A stretch of DNA of 61,306 nucleotides. It comes from Paludibacteraceae bacterium (GTDB lineage Bacteria; Bacteroidota; Bacteroidia; Bacteroidales; Paludibacteraceae). The stretch spans positions 1 to 61,306 of the forward strand of contig JAFXWI010000084.1 of NCBI GenBank assembly GCA_017542915.1, read 5' to 3'. The translations under genes were made by a program, and so were the position numbers. This document shows, in pieces, positions 7,248-15,721 of the stretch. The notes beneath the pieces were generated by a model. The model did no database searches and was not told the origin of the DNA. It saw only the letters and a list, made by a program, of their open reading frames with translations. How positions within the stretch are numbered: the stretch's first letter is position 1; the number at the start of each line of letters is the position of its first letter.

Positions 7248-8688
7248 GATGAAATCCTTGGCGAAGGACACCGCCATCTATGGGTTGAGCAGTATTATAG
7301 GTAAGTTTCTCAACTATCTGCTCGTTCCGCTCTACACGTACGTGTTAGCGCGGACGGATGACTATGGTATTGTGACGAACCTGTATGCTTGGACGGCATT
7401 GCTGCTGGTGATCCTGACGTACGGCATGGAGACGGGATTCTTCCGTTTTGCGAACCGCGAGGACTACGACGCGAAGAGCGTGTATAAGACGGCGTTTATT
7501 ACCCTTTTATGCACCAGTGCATTGTTCACTATGCTGGTCATCATCTTCCATCAACCCATAGCGAATGTGCTGGGTTATCCCGACCATTCGGAGTTTGTGG
7601 AGATGATGTTTGCGACGGTAGCTATCGATGCGTTTGCGTGCATCCCCTTTGCGTACTTGCGGTACCAGAAACGACCGATCGTTTTTGCGGCACTCAAGTT
7701 GCTGTTTGTGCTACTGAACATCGGTTTTAACATCCTTTTCTTAGTAGTCTTGGGCAAGAACGATGTGTTCTATGTCTTCCTCAGTAACATCTTAGCGACG
7801 ACGATCCAGACGCTCTGCCTCTTGCCGTTCACAATGCCGAAAGGCGGACAATTCAGCGTACCGGTACTAAAAGAAATGCTCCGCTATTCGCTGCCGCTGT
7901 TGGTACTCGGAGTCGCAGGTATCATGAACCAAACGCTGGATCGTATTCTCTTCCCGTATCTGTACACAGGCGACGATGCGCAAGCACAACTCGGTATCTA
8001 CGGGGCGTGCTTCAAGGTAGCAATGGTAATGATGATGTTCACGCAGGCTTTCCGATACGCGTACGAGCCGTTTGTTTTTGCGAAGCACAAAGACAGGCAA
8101 TCCGTAGAAGCGTACGCCGATGCAATGAAGTACTATATCATCTTCTCGTACCTGATCCTGTTAGGCGTGATTTTCTATTTGGATATCTTCCGGTACATCG
8201 TTTCGAGTGCGTATTGGGAGGGTCTGAAGATCGTGCCGGTAGTGCTGTGGACGTATGTGTTCCAAGGGGTATATTTTAACCTCTCGTTCTGGTATAAACT
8301 GACGGACGAGACCAAATGGGGTGCGTATTTCTCGCTGATAGGTTTGGCTATCACGTTGGTGATCCAGATCGTCGGTGTGCCGCTGATCGGTTATTGGGCA
8401 AGTTGCGGAAGTAGTCTCATCTGCTATCTCGTGATCATGCTCCTGTCCTATTTCATCGGTCAGAAAAAAGCCCCGATCCCCTATGACTTGAAGCGAATAG
8501 GCGGTTATACGGCGCTGACGCTGGGTCTGCTGACTATCTATTACGTTCTCCGGCTGCACACGTCACTCAATATGTGGATAATGATGGGAATAGGGACACT
8601 CCTCATTGCCCTGTATCTCATCGTAATGACCCGGCAGGATTTTCCGCTCTCCGGACTACCGGTAGTGGGAAAGTACTTTAGAAATTAA
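7240..8688 (+). CDS. Polysaccharide/oligosaccharide flippase (MATE-like fold)
   Basis: About 12-14 hydrophobic segments over 482 residues. The N-terminus SLAKDTAIYGLSSIIGKFLNYLLVPLYT is typical of Wzx-type polysaccharide biosynthesis proteins, which flip undecaprenyl-linked glycans across the inner membrane. A GTG 12 nt upstream is an alternative start. The ATG at 7240 overlaps the end of rsmI by 8 nt, and another ATG lies at 7249. No glycosyltransferase is adjacent, so the substrate is unknown; the LPS genes of the window are 35 kb away. Confidence 0.85.
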   Translation: MSEMKSLAKDTAIYGLSSIIGKFLNYLLVPLYTYVLARTDDYGIVTNLYAWTALLLVILTYGMETGFFRFANREDYDAKSVYKTAFITLLCTSALFTMLVIIFHQPIANVLGYPDHSEFVEMMFATVAIDAFACIPFAYLRYQKRPIVFAALKLLFVLLNIGFNILFLVVLGKNDVFYVFLSNILATTIQTLCLLPFTMPKGGQFSVPVLKEMLRYSLPLLVLGVAGIMNQTLDRILFPYLYTGDDAQAQLGIYGACFKVAMVMMMFTQAFRYAYEPFVFAKHKDRQSVEAYADAMKYYIIFSYLILLGVIFYLDIFRYIVSSAYWEGLKIVPVVLWTYVFQGVYFNLSFWYKLTDETKWGAYFSLIGLAITLVIQIVGVPLIGYWASCGSSLICYLVIMLLSYFIGQKKAPIPYDLKRIGGYTALTLGLLTIYYVLRLHTSLNMWIMMGIGTLLIALYLIVMTRQDFPLSGLPVVGKYFRN

Positions 8689-8718
8689 AAATTAAAAATT
8701 AAGAATTAAAAATTATAG
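8682..8718. repeat. ATTAAAA heptamer array between flippase and ribE
   Basis: Carries the flippase stop and runs to within 3 nt of the ribE ATG (8721). Confidence 0.8.
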
Positions 8719-8720
8719 AG

Positions 8721-9341
8721 ATGTTTTCAGGAATTGTAGAAACCATGGCTCAGGTCGTAAAGATTGAGACCGAGCAAACGAATAAACACTTCACGCTTCG
8801 CAACCCGTTCGGGGAAGCGCTGAGTATAGATCAGTCCATCGCGCACAACGGTGTGTGCCTGACGGTGGTGAAGATCGAGGGTGATCTCTATACGGTCACC
8901 GCAATGCAGGAGACGTTGAGGCTGACGAACCTTGACCTGCTGAAAGTGGGCGATTATGTCAATGTAGAACGCTCGATGCTGATGGGCGGTCGTTTGGACG
9001 GACACATCGTGCAGGGTCACGTGGATCAGAAAGCCGTTTGTATCGATGCCCATGAGACCGACGGCAGTTGGTACTACCGCTTTGAGTACGAAACCTCCAA
9101 AGAGATGGTAGAACGCGGTTATTTCTGCGTGGACAAAGGCTCGGTGACTATCAATGGTGTCAGTCTGACGGTCTGCGAACCGGACATAAAAGGTGACAAA
9201 GGCTACGTGTCTGTTTGTATCATCCCGTACACCGAGGAGAACACCAACTTCAAGTATATTGAAGCCGGAACGGTGGTGAATATCGAGTTCGACATCCTCG
9301 GAAAATACATGGCGAGATACCTCTCGCAAATGAAAAATTAA
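8721..9341 (+). CDS. ribE: Riboflavin synthase, alpha chain
   Basis: Dismutates two 6,7-dimethyl-8-ribityllumazine molecules into riboflavin. Two lumazine-binding repeats are visible. The first begins MFSGIVE with HNGVCLTV; the second has GHIVQGHVD, SVTINGVSLTV and YTEENTNF. The length of 206 residues is normal. The stop codon lies in another ATTAAAA array (9338-9360). Confidence 0.94.
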   Translation: MFSGIVETMAQVVKIETEQTNKHFTLRNPFGEALSIDQSIAHNGVCLTVVKIEGDLYTVTAMQETLRLTNLDLLKVGDYVNVERSMLMGGRLDGHIVQGHVDQKAVCIDAHETDGSWYYRFEYETSKEMVERGYFCVDKGSVTINGVSLTVCEPDIKGDKGYVSVCIIPYTEENTNFKYIEAGTVVNIEFDILGKYMARYLSQMKN

Positions 9342-9362
9342 AAATTAAAAATTACAAATTAT
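9338..9362. repeat. ATTAAAA heptamer array between ribE and FKBP gene
   Basis: Contains the ribE stop; ends 7 nt before the next ATG. Confidence 0.8.
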
Positions 9363-9368
9363 ATTATC

Positions 9369-9953
9369 ATGGACAAAATTAGTTATGCATTAGGCCTTTC
9401 GATGGGGCAAAATCTGATGGGTAGCGGTGTAGAGAAACTGAATTATCAGGATCTCGCCGCAGGTATCGAAGACGTGCTGACGCACGCACAGCCCAAGATC
9501 ACGTATCAGGAGGCGCAACAAGTGTTGAACACTTTCTTCCAAGAGTTGGAAGCTAAAGTAGCCGGAGCTGCTAAAGCAGACGGCGAAAAATTCCTTGCCG
9601 AGAACGCAAAACGCGAAGGCGTGAAAGTGACCGCCAGCGGTTTGCAGTACGAGGTATTGGAGCCGTCATTGGGTCAGAAACCGAAAGCTACCGACACGGT
9701 TCGCGTTCACTATGAGGGCACACTGATTGACGGTACAGTCTTCGACAGCTCCTACAAACGCGGCGAGTCTATCTCCTTCCCGCTCAACGGTGTGATCAAA
9801 GGTTGGACCGAAGGTCTGCAACTCATGTCGATCGGTTCGAAGTACAAGTTCTTCATCCCGTATCAACTGGCTTACGGAGAGCGCGGCGCAGGTGCTTCTA
9901 TTCCGCCGTACGCAGCCCTGATCTTCACGGTAGAACTCTTGGGAATCGAATAA
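9369..9953 (+). CDS. FKBP-type peptidyl-prolyl cis-trans isomerase (cytoplasmic form)
   Basis: 194 residues. Residues 1-80 are a helical FKBP_N domain starting DKISYALGLSMGQNL, and the FKBP catalytic domain follows ([54 protein letters not shown]). No signal peptide is visible, so it probably works in the cytoplasm, unlike its lipoprotein neighbour. The C-terminal domain is close to that of the next gene, so the two look like an old tandem duplication with different N-termini. Confidence 0.92.
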   Translation: MDKISYALGLSMGQNLMGSGVEKLNYQDLAAGIEDVLTHAQPKITYQEAQQVLNTFFQELEAKVAGAAKADGEKFLAENAKREGVKVTASGLQYEVLEPSLGQKPKATDTVRVHYEGTLIDGTVFDSSYKRGESISFPLNGVIKGWTEGLQLMSIGSKYKFFIPYQLAYGERGAGASIPPYAALIFTVELLGIE

Positions 9954-9992
9954 TCCCGTAATTACTTAATCACGAAATAACGAAATATAAAT
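9954..9992. repeat. Degenerate CGTAATTA/ATCACGAA array between the two FKBP genes
   Basis: Quasi-periodic 8-nt units (GTAATTAC, TTAATCAC, GAAATAAC, GAAATATA) fill the gap. Related ACGTAAT arrays occur at 14050-14078, 15692-15721 and 39149-39183. Confidence 0.55.
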
Positions 9993-9994
9993 TT

Positions 9995-11242
9995 ATGAAA
10001 AAAATCAGTATCTTTTTGTTGGCCGCATTGGCAATGATTTCCTGCGGCAACAGTTACAAAGCACAAGAAGTTAAACTGACCAACGGAACGGACTCTATCA
10101 ACTATGCAGTGGGTCTGCTCAATGGTCTGCAGATTAAGATGTATTACATGGCTAACGACAGCAGCGACGAGGCAGTAGCTGAGTTCATTGACGCTCTGGA
10201 CAACGCCTACATGGGTAAGGAGGAGAAACTGAGCGAGATCGCAGAAGCCGGTCGTCAGTTCGGTAGTTCGGTCAAAGGATTCGAGAAGAACGGTTTGGCA
10301 GAGAACCCCGCATGGACCGTTAACGAGAAGCTGTATTTCCAAGGAATGGTCAATGCTTTCTTCGACGACACCACGATGATGGCAGCCGATGCAGCTCAGG
10401 CATTCTTCATGAACGCTTATCAGAATAAGGAAGAAGGCGGTCAAGCCGGTGAGCCTATCATCGCTAAGTGTCCGAAAAGCGCCAAGACTCTGGAGTTGAA
10501 CTCGTATAATGACTCGCTCAACTATGCGTTCGGTTATCTGAACGGTGGTCAGATCAAGGTGTACCTCTTGGCTGACGACACCACGGGTAACGCTATGGAA
10601 GAGTTCATCGAGAACGTGAATAAAGGTCTGAAGACTGATGTTCGCAACCCGCAGATCGTTGCAATGGGTAAGAACGTAGGTAAAGCAATCCGCGAGCAGG
10701 AACCGGTAGGTCTGTTAGGTATCGCAGGTATCGAGACCGATTTTGACATGATCAAACAAGGTTTCATCAACGGTCTGTACAACTACACCGAGCAGATGGA
10801 TATGCAGACAGCAGGTCAGTATGTTGAAGCTACCGTTTCGCGTCTCAAATACGGTGAGACCAAGGCTGAGGGTGAGAAATTCCTGCAGGAGAACAAACTG
10901 CGTGAGGGTGTACAGGAGACCGCCAGCGGTTTGCAGTACGAAGTACTCGTTCAGGGCAAAGGTCCGAAGCCGACCGCTGAGTCCACGGTGAAAGTACACT
11001 ACGGGGGTACGCTCATTGACGGAACTGTTTTCGACAGCAGCTACCAACGCGGCGAGCCGATCGAGTTCCCGCTCAACGGCGTCATCAAAGGTTGGACCGA
11101 AGGTCTGCAACTGATGCCTGTTGGTTCCAAATACAAACTGTATATCCCGTCTGAGTTAGGTTACGGAGAGCGCGGTGCCGGTCAGTCCATTCCGCCGTTC
11201 GCTACTCTGATCTTTACGGTTGAGTTGCTGGAGATAAAATAA
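9995..11242 (+). CDS. FKBP-type peptidyl-prolyl isomerase, lipoprotein with duplicated N-domain
   Basis: 415 residues. A lipoprotein signal ends at Cys17 (AMISC). Two FKBP_N-like units follow, recognisable as an internal duplication: [20 protein letters not shown] near residue 30 and [20 protein letters not shown] near residue 172. The FKBP domain occupies the last ~110 residues ([17 protein letters not shown]). It is probably anchored in a membrane facing the periplasm, where it would catalyse prolyl isomerisation of exported proteins, like FkpA/Mip. Confidence 0.9.
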   Translation: MKKISIFLLAALAMISCGNSYKAQEVKLTNGTDSINYAVGLLNGLQIKMYYMANDSSDEAVAEFIDALDNAYMGKEEKLSEIAEAGRQFGSSVKGFEKNGLAENPAWTVNEKLYFQGMVNAFFDDTTMMAADAAQAFFMNAYQNKEEGGQAGEPIIAKCPKSAKTLELNSYNDSLNYAFGYLNGGQIKVYLLADDTTGNAMEEFIENVNKGLKTDVRNPQIVAMGKNVGKAIREQEPVGLLGIAGIETDFDMIKQGFINGLYNYTEQMDMQTAGQYVEATVSRLKYGETKAEGEKFLQENKLREGVQETASGLQYEVLVQGKGPKPTAESTVKVHYGGTLIDGTVFDSSYQRGEPIEFPLNGVIKGWTEGLQLMPVGSKYKLYIPSELGYGERGAGQSIPPFATLIFTVELLEIK

Positions 11243-11378
11243 CAATTCACAAATTACAATTCACAAAGCGTCCTATAAACTTTTGTGCAAAACTTAAAGA
11301 ACCATACTTATTCTAAAAGTTAGTACTAAACTCCAATAGACCTTTGTACATTGTAAATTGTACATCGTAAATTAACAG
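11241..11378 (+). promoter_or_regulatory. ~100-bp leader element B plus simple repeats, upstream of the second flippase
   Basis: Begins with ATTCACAA-type units (11242-11266). Then 11263-11361 is homologous to element A (4315-4411). It ends in GTACAT/GTAAATT units just before the ATG at 11379. As at element A, the core is sandwiched between simple-repeat arrays and lies upstream of a polytopic membrane protein gene. Confidence 0.55.
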
Positions 11379-12872
11379 ATGGGCATCATCGCTAAGCAAT
11401 CGATACGTGGCACAATAGTGACCTATTTAGGCATCGCCGTAGGCGTTGTCACCACGTTCTTCGTGTTAACCCGTTTCCTCACCACCGAGGAGATCGGGTT
11501 AGCACGAGTGCTTATCGATGCGGCTACGCTCTTCATCGGCTTGGCGCAGTTAGGCACCAACGCCAGCATCATTCGTTTCTACCCGTATTTCCGAGAAAAA
11601 GGCAGCGAAGAGGATCACGGTTTCTTCTTCTGGGCAATGGTAGTGCCGTTCATTGGTTTTGTGGTGTTTGCTATCATTTATTGGGCGTGCCGCGTGCCTT
11701 TGGGAGCATGGTTCGGGGACAAGTCGCCGCTGTTCGTGGAGTACTACTATTTCGTGTTGCCATTAGCGTTCTTCATGCTCTACCAGACCATCTGCGAGAG
11801 CACCTGTAACGTATTGATGCACATCGTCGTTCCGCGCGCGGTACGCGAATTAATCGTACGCGTGGGACTGTTGGCTATCTATCTGCTCTATGCGTTCGGT
11901 ATCATCTCTATGGACGGATTGGTGATCGGTATCTGCATCAACTATGCGGTAGCGGCACTGATCAACCTTTGCTATTTCTTCTCCCTGCAACAGATCAGCC
12001 TCAAGCCCGATTGGACATTCCTCAAAGCCAACAAGCCCCTTGTTCATAGGTATCTGGTGTATACGGGTTTCCTGATCATCTCCGCAGTCACCACTGTGTT
12101 AGCGCCTACTCTGTCGTCGTTCTTCGTGACGGCGAAAATGGGTTTGGACAGCACCGGTATCTTCGCTATCGCCACCTATATGGCAGTGATGGTCAGTATC
12201 CCTAACCGCTCGGTAGCCGCTATCGCTTCGCCGCAGCTCGCTCGCGCTATCAAAGAGCAGAACCGCGAGGAATGCAGTCATCTCATCGGTCAGGTGACGC
12301 GTAACATGCTGCTTATCGGTGGGTTTATCTTACTTGCCATATGGGTCAATATAGACCTCATTTTTCATATTTTGCCTAATGGAGCTACTTTCGCACAAGC
12401 GAAGAATGTAGTTCTCATTCTGGGCGTCAGCCAATTGGTTTTGGCTACGTTCTCTATTTGTTTCACAGCCCTCAACTACAGCCGTTTCTATGCCTTCAGC
12501 CTGTTGCTGTCGCTGATACTGACGGTGAGCGCATTGCTGCTGAATAATTATCTTGTACCGCTCTATGGTATGGAAGGTGCTGCAATGAGTAATCTGCTCT
12601 CATACGGGCTGTATTTCATACTAACCATCTGCACCGTAGTACCACTATGCCGGATTCGGGTGATAGACCGGCGCTGGTGGGCTATCTTGGCGCTATTGGT
12701 AGTGCTTTTTGCAATCAATACGCTGTGGTGTCGGTTCGCACCGACGATGAATCTCTGGGCAGACAGTCTGCTTCGCAGCGCAGTACTCATCGGCGGAGGA
12801 GCACTCATCGCCTACAAAGCAGAATTATCACCGGAGATAAACAACCAGATAAAATTAAAAATTAAAAATTAA
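11379..12872 (+). CDS. Polysaccharide/oligosaccharide flippase (second copy)
   Basis: 497 residues with about 12-14 membrane segments. The N-terminus GIIAKQSIRGTIVTYLGIAVG and the mid-region LVHRYLVYTGFLIISAVTTVL fit Wzx/RfbX-like polysaccharide transporters of the MOP superfamily. It is not closely similar to the flippase at 7240, so it probably exports a different glycan. The last codons KLKIKN and the stop are encoded by the ATTAAAA array at 12851-12889. Confidence 0.85.
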   Translation: MGIIAKQSIRGTIVTYLGIAVGVVTTFFVLTRFLTTEEIGLARVLIDAATLFIGLAQLGTNASIIRFYPYFREKGSEEDHGFFFWAMVVPFIGFVVFAIIYWACRVPLGAWFGDKSPLFVEYYYFVLPLAFFMLYQTICESTCNVLMHIVVPRAVRELIVRVGLLAIYLLYAFGIISMDGLVIGICINYAVAALINLCYFFSLQQISLKPDWTFLKANKPLVHRYLVYTGFLIISAVTTVLAPTLSSFFVTAKMGLDSTGIFAIATYMAVMVSIPNRSVAAIASPQLARAIKEQNREECSHLIGQVTRNMLLIGGFILLAIWVNIDLIFHILPNGATFAQAKNVVLILGVSQLVLATFSICFTALNYSRFYAFSLLLSLILTVSALLLNNYLVPLYGMEGAAMSNLLSYGLYFILTICTVVPLCRIRVIDRRWWAILALLVVLFAINTLWCRFAPTMNLWADSLLRSAVLIGGGALIAYKAELSPEINNQIKLKIKN

Positions 12873-12889
12873 AAATTACGAATTAATCC
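12851..12889 (+). repeat. ATTAAAA array, left bracket of the S23-type gene
   Basis: Heptamer array that supplies the flippase C-terminus and stop. Its reverse complement follows the S23-type gene (13276-13311). Confidence 0.8.
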
Positions 12890-12901
12890 TCATCATGTCC
12901 T

Positions 12902-13279
12902 ATGAAATCAGATGATAATAATATTATAGTAGAGAAAACTTTTGCATTTGCTGTTCGTATTATCAAACTGTACAAATACCTCACAACAAGAGATACAAAT
13001 AAAGAATTTATAATTAGCAAACAACTACTACGTAGTGGTACTTCTATTGGCGCAAACACAGAAGAGGCCGTTGGAGGCGCTTCCACAGCAGATTTCGTGA
13101 ATAAATTATCAATCGCGTACAAGGAAGCAAGAGAAACGAAATACTGGTTGCGTCTTCTATTAGAGGCTGAATATATATCAGTGTCAGAAGCAAAAAGTAT
13201 ATTAACCGACATCGAAGATATATGTAATATTTTAGCAAAAATACAAATCACCACAAAAAATAATCAGCAGAAAAAATAA
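12902..13279 (+). CDS. Four-helix-bundle protein (S23 / 23S rRNA-IVS protein family)
   Basis: 125 residues, all-helical, with QLLRSGTSIGANTEEA and KEARETKYWLRLL, the signature blocks of the family first seen inside 23S rRNA intervening sequences and often annotated as four helix bundle protein. The biochemical role is unknown. The gene is AT-richer than its neighbours and uses different codons (many ATA, AAA, TTA), which suggests transfer. It is bracketed by inverted ATTAAAA arrays (12851-12889 and 13276-13311), echoing the paired ends of rRNA intervening sequences. Confidence 0.88.
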   Translation: MKSDDNNIIVEKTFAFAVRIIKLYKYLTTRDTNKEFIISKQLLRSGTSIGANTEEAVGGASTADFVNKLSIAYKEARETKYWLRLLLEAEYISVSEAKSILTDIEDICNILAKIQITTKNNQQKK

Positions 13280-13311
13280 TTTTTAATTCATAATTTTTAA
13301 TTTTTAATTTC
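13276..13311 (-). repeat. Inverted ATTAAAA array, right bracket of the S23-type gene
   Basis: Reads TTTTTAATT in tandem on the + strand, i.e. the complement of the array at 12851-12889. It ends 4 nt before the truA ATG. Confidence 0.8.
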
Positions 13312-13315
13312 TGTA

Positions 13316-14062
13316 ATGCGCTATTTTATAATCTTCGCATATGATGGCACTTCCTTCCACGGTTCGCAGACGCAGCCGAACGGAAATACCGTGCAGGCAG
13401 AGATGGAAGCGGCTTTTGCTACCATCCTGCGTGAAGCAGTGCCGCTGACGTTCGCCGGAAGGACGGACGCCGGTGTTCATGCTGAGAAGATGGTAGCGCA
13501 TTTCGATTGGAGCAAAGACTTGCCTGCGAACCTCGCCGGACGATTGAATAACCTGCTGCCTCCCTCCATCGCCGTTAGCCACATTGAGCGAGTGATAGAT
13601 GAGGCTCATGCGCGATTTGACGCAGTCGAGCGAACGTATTACTATAGGATCACCGACCGCAAAGACCCGTTCACCTATATCAATCACACGCGCGTAGCGA
13701 AGGGGCTGGATTTCGAGGCAATGAATAAGGCGGCACGGTTGCTGATCGGCAAACAGGACTTCGCTTCGTTCTGCCGCACGCACACGGATGTGAAGACTAC
13801 TATCTGCGATGTCAGAGAGGCGCGATGGGTGATCGAGAACGAGCATGAAGCGTATTTCGTCATCTCAGCCGACCGGTTTCTGAGAAACATGGTACGCGCA
13901 GTAGTAGGCACGCTCTTCGAGGTCGGACGCGGACGGATGACGGAGCAGCAGATGGCAGAAGTCATTGCCTCCCATGACCGCTGCCGAGCCGGACACTCCG
14001 CTCCTCCTGAAGGACTGTCATTGGTCGAGATAAAATACCCAACGGACCTCGTAATAACGTAA
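13316..14062 (+). CDS. truA: tRNA pseudouridine(38-40) synthase
   Basis: Isomerises uridines 38-40 of the tRNA anticodon arm. FAYDGTSFHGSQTQPN, the catalytic-Asp motif GRTDAGVHA (Asp51), YYYRI and FLRNMVRAVVGTL are all present. The length of 248 residues is normal. Its 3' end runs into an ACGTAATC-type array. Confidence 0.94.
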   Translation: MRYFIIFAYDGTSFHGSQTQPNGNTVQAEMEAAFATILREAVPLTFAGRTDAGVHAEKMVAHFDWSKDLPANLAGRLNNLLPPSIAVSHIERVIDEAHARFDAVERTYYYRITDRKDPFTYINHTRVAKGLDFEAMNKAARLLIGKQDFASFCRTHTDVKTTICDVREARWVIENEHEAYFVISADRFLRNMVRAVVGTLFEVGRGRMTEQQMAEVIASHDRCRAGHSAPPEGLSLVEIKYPTDLVIT

Positions 14063-14126
14063 TCACGTAATCACGAAAAAAGAAAACTAAATAACAAATA
14101 TATATTCATAATTTAATTTTTAATTC
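14050..14126. repeat. ACGTAATC octamer array and AT-rich inverted ATTAAAA units before GH28
   Basis: CGTAATAA, CGTAATCA, CGTAATCA units (14050-14077) contain the truA stop. TTTTTAATT units (14112-14126) touch the ATG of the GH28 gene. No TAnnTTTG promoter is visible. Confidence 0.65.
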
Positions 14127-15665
14127 ATGAAAAACTATTTCTTCTTGCTGCTTGCCGCAGCCGTCATGGGCGCCTGTTCGTCCAAGTATCAAACCACCAA
14201 GCAAGGTGACATCGACGATCTGACCAAATCGGCGTCCTTCAAGATGCCGAAAGTGCCGGTTCCTTCTTTCCCGAAGAGCACCTACAACGTGCTCGATTTT
14301 GGAGCAGACAACACCGGCGTTGTACTTGCTACGGAAGCATTCCAGAAAGCTATCGATGAGTGTACAGCTGCCGGAGGTGGTACCGTCATCATCCCGGAAG
14401 GTATCTACACCACCGGTCCTATCACCCTTAAATCGAACGTACGTCTGTACACCGAGAAGAACTGTTTCGTAGTCTTCTCGCACGACCTCGATCTCTATGA
14501 GATCTATGACGAGTGGTTTGAGGGCATCCCGACCAAACGATGCACGAGCCCGCTCAACGCACGTGACGCAGAGAACATCGCTATCACCGGTTTTGGTACT
14601 TTCAACGGAAACGGCGATTGGTGGCGTCCGCTCAAGAAAGGCAAAATGGCTCCGGGTCAGTGGAAGAAACACCTCAAAGAGAAAGGCGGCATCGTAGCCA
14701 ATGATGTCTGGTATCCGGATTCCGCTTCGCTGCTTGCTCAGAGTTATTGCATCGACCAGAACGTGCCGGTAATCGAAGATGACAGCCTCTGGCAGGTCGT
14801 TAAGTCGTTCCTCCGTCCGGTAATGCTCCATTTCGTAGGATGCAAGAACATCCTCTTGGAGGGCGTTACGTTTGAGAACTCGCCGGCATGGAATCTTCAC
14901 CCGATGTGCTGCGAGAACCTGATCCTGCGTGACCTCAATGTCCGCAACCCGTGGTACAGCCAGAACGGCGACGGTGTGGATGTAGAGTCCTGCAAGAACG
15001 TAGTGATCAGCCGCTGCTCCTTCGACGTAGGAGACGATGCTATCTGCATGAAGTCCGGTAAGGACAAACCCGGACGTGACCGCGGCATCCCGACGGAGAA
15101 CGTAGTAGTCGATGACTGTGTCGTTTATCATGGTCATGGAGGTTTCGTTTGCGGATCGGAGATGTCCGGCGGCATCAAAAACGTAGAAGTGCGCAATAAC
15201 CTCTATATCGGTACCGACGTCGGTCTGCGTTTCAAATCGACCCGCGGACGTGGTGGTGTAGTGGAGAATATCTACATCAACGGCGTGAACATGGTTAATA
15301 TCCCGAACGAAGGACTCTTGTTTGACCTTTTCTACGGCGGTAAGGGTGCCGGTGAAGAGACCGAAGAGGAACTCGCAGCACGTATGAACGCAGAAGCTCC
15401 GGAGGTAAGCGAAGAGACTCCTGCCTTCAAGAATATCGTCATCGAGAATGTCAAAGGCTCCAATATCAAACGCGCTATCTATTTCAATGGTCTGCCGGAG
15501 ATGAAGATCCAGAATGTGACCTTGCGTAACGTGACGATGAGTGCTACCGAAGGTGCCCTCTTCCGTCAGACGAACGGTCTCGTCATCGAAAATGTCAACA
15601 TCAAAGCTGAGAAAGGCGAAGCCTTCTCTCTCGCTCCGACGGTAGAGAATGTGAAGATCAACTGA
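14127..15665 (+). CDS. Glycoside hydrolase family 28 (polygalacturonase-like) lipoprotein
   Basis: Right-handed beta-helix pectinase expected to cleave galacturonan or rhamnogalacturonan in the periplasm or at the cell surface. It has a lipoprotein signal with Cys17 (MGACSS), a pectate-lyase-superfamily start at YNVLDFGADNTG, and all four GH28 catalytic blocks: NGDGVD (280-285), GDD (302-304), GHG (336-338) and RFK (368-370). The 512 residues are normal. The DUF4861 gene follows 26 nt downstream, a pairing seen in pectin-use loci. There is no SusC/SusD pair nearby, so this is not a complete polysaccharide utilisation locus. Confidence 0.92.
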   Translation: MKNYFFLLLAAAVMGACSSKYQTTKQGDIDDLTKSASFKMPKVPVPSFPKSTYNVLDFGADNTGVVLATEAFQKAIDECTAAGGGTVIIPEGIYTTGPITLKSNVRLYTEKNCFVVFSHDLDLYEIYDEWFEGIPTKRCTSPLNARDAENIAITGFGTFNGNGDWWRPLKKGKMAPGQWKKHLKEKGGIVANDVWYPDSASLLAQSYCIDQNVPVIEDDSLWQVVKSFLRPVMLHFVGCKNILLEGVTFENSPAWNLHPMCCENLILRDLNVRNPWYSQNGDGVDVESCKNVVISRCSFDVGDDAICMKSGKDKPGRDRGIPTENVVVDDCVVYHGHGGFVCGSEMSGGIKNVEVRNNLYIGTDVGLRFKSTRGRGGVVENIYINGVNMVNIPNEGLLFDLFYGGKGAGEETEEELAARMNAEAPEVSEETPAFKNIVIENVKGSNIKRAIYFNGLPEMKIQNVTLRNVTMSATEGALFRQTNGLVIENVNIKAEKGEAFSLAPTVENVKIN

Positions 15666-15691
15666 GAATTGATATTTAAAGTTTCTGCGGT

Positions 15692-15721
15692 ATGACGTCA
15701 TTACGTAATTACGTTATTACG
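15692..15721 (+). repeat. ACGTAATT array overlapping the DUF4861 start
   Basis: Units of the ACGTCATT/ACGTAATT/ACGTTATT type supply the annotated ATG and the first codons. Confidence 0.7.

Noticed and set aside
14106..15701. A 531-codon open frame antisense to the GH28 gene
   Set aside because: It mirrors the GH28 gene almost exactly. GH28 has all catalytic motifs and a signal peptide, while the antisense product has none. Long antisense frames are expected from this codon usage.
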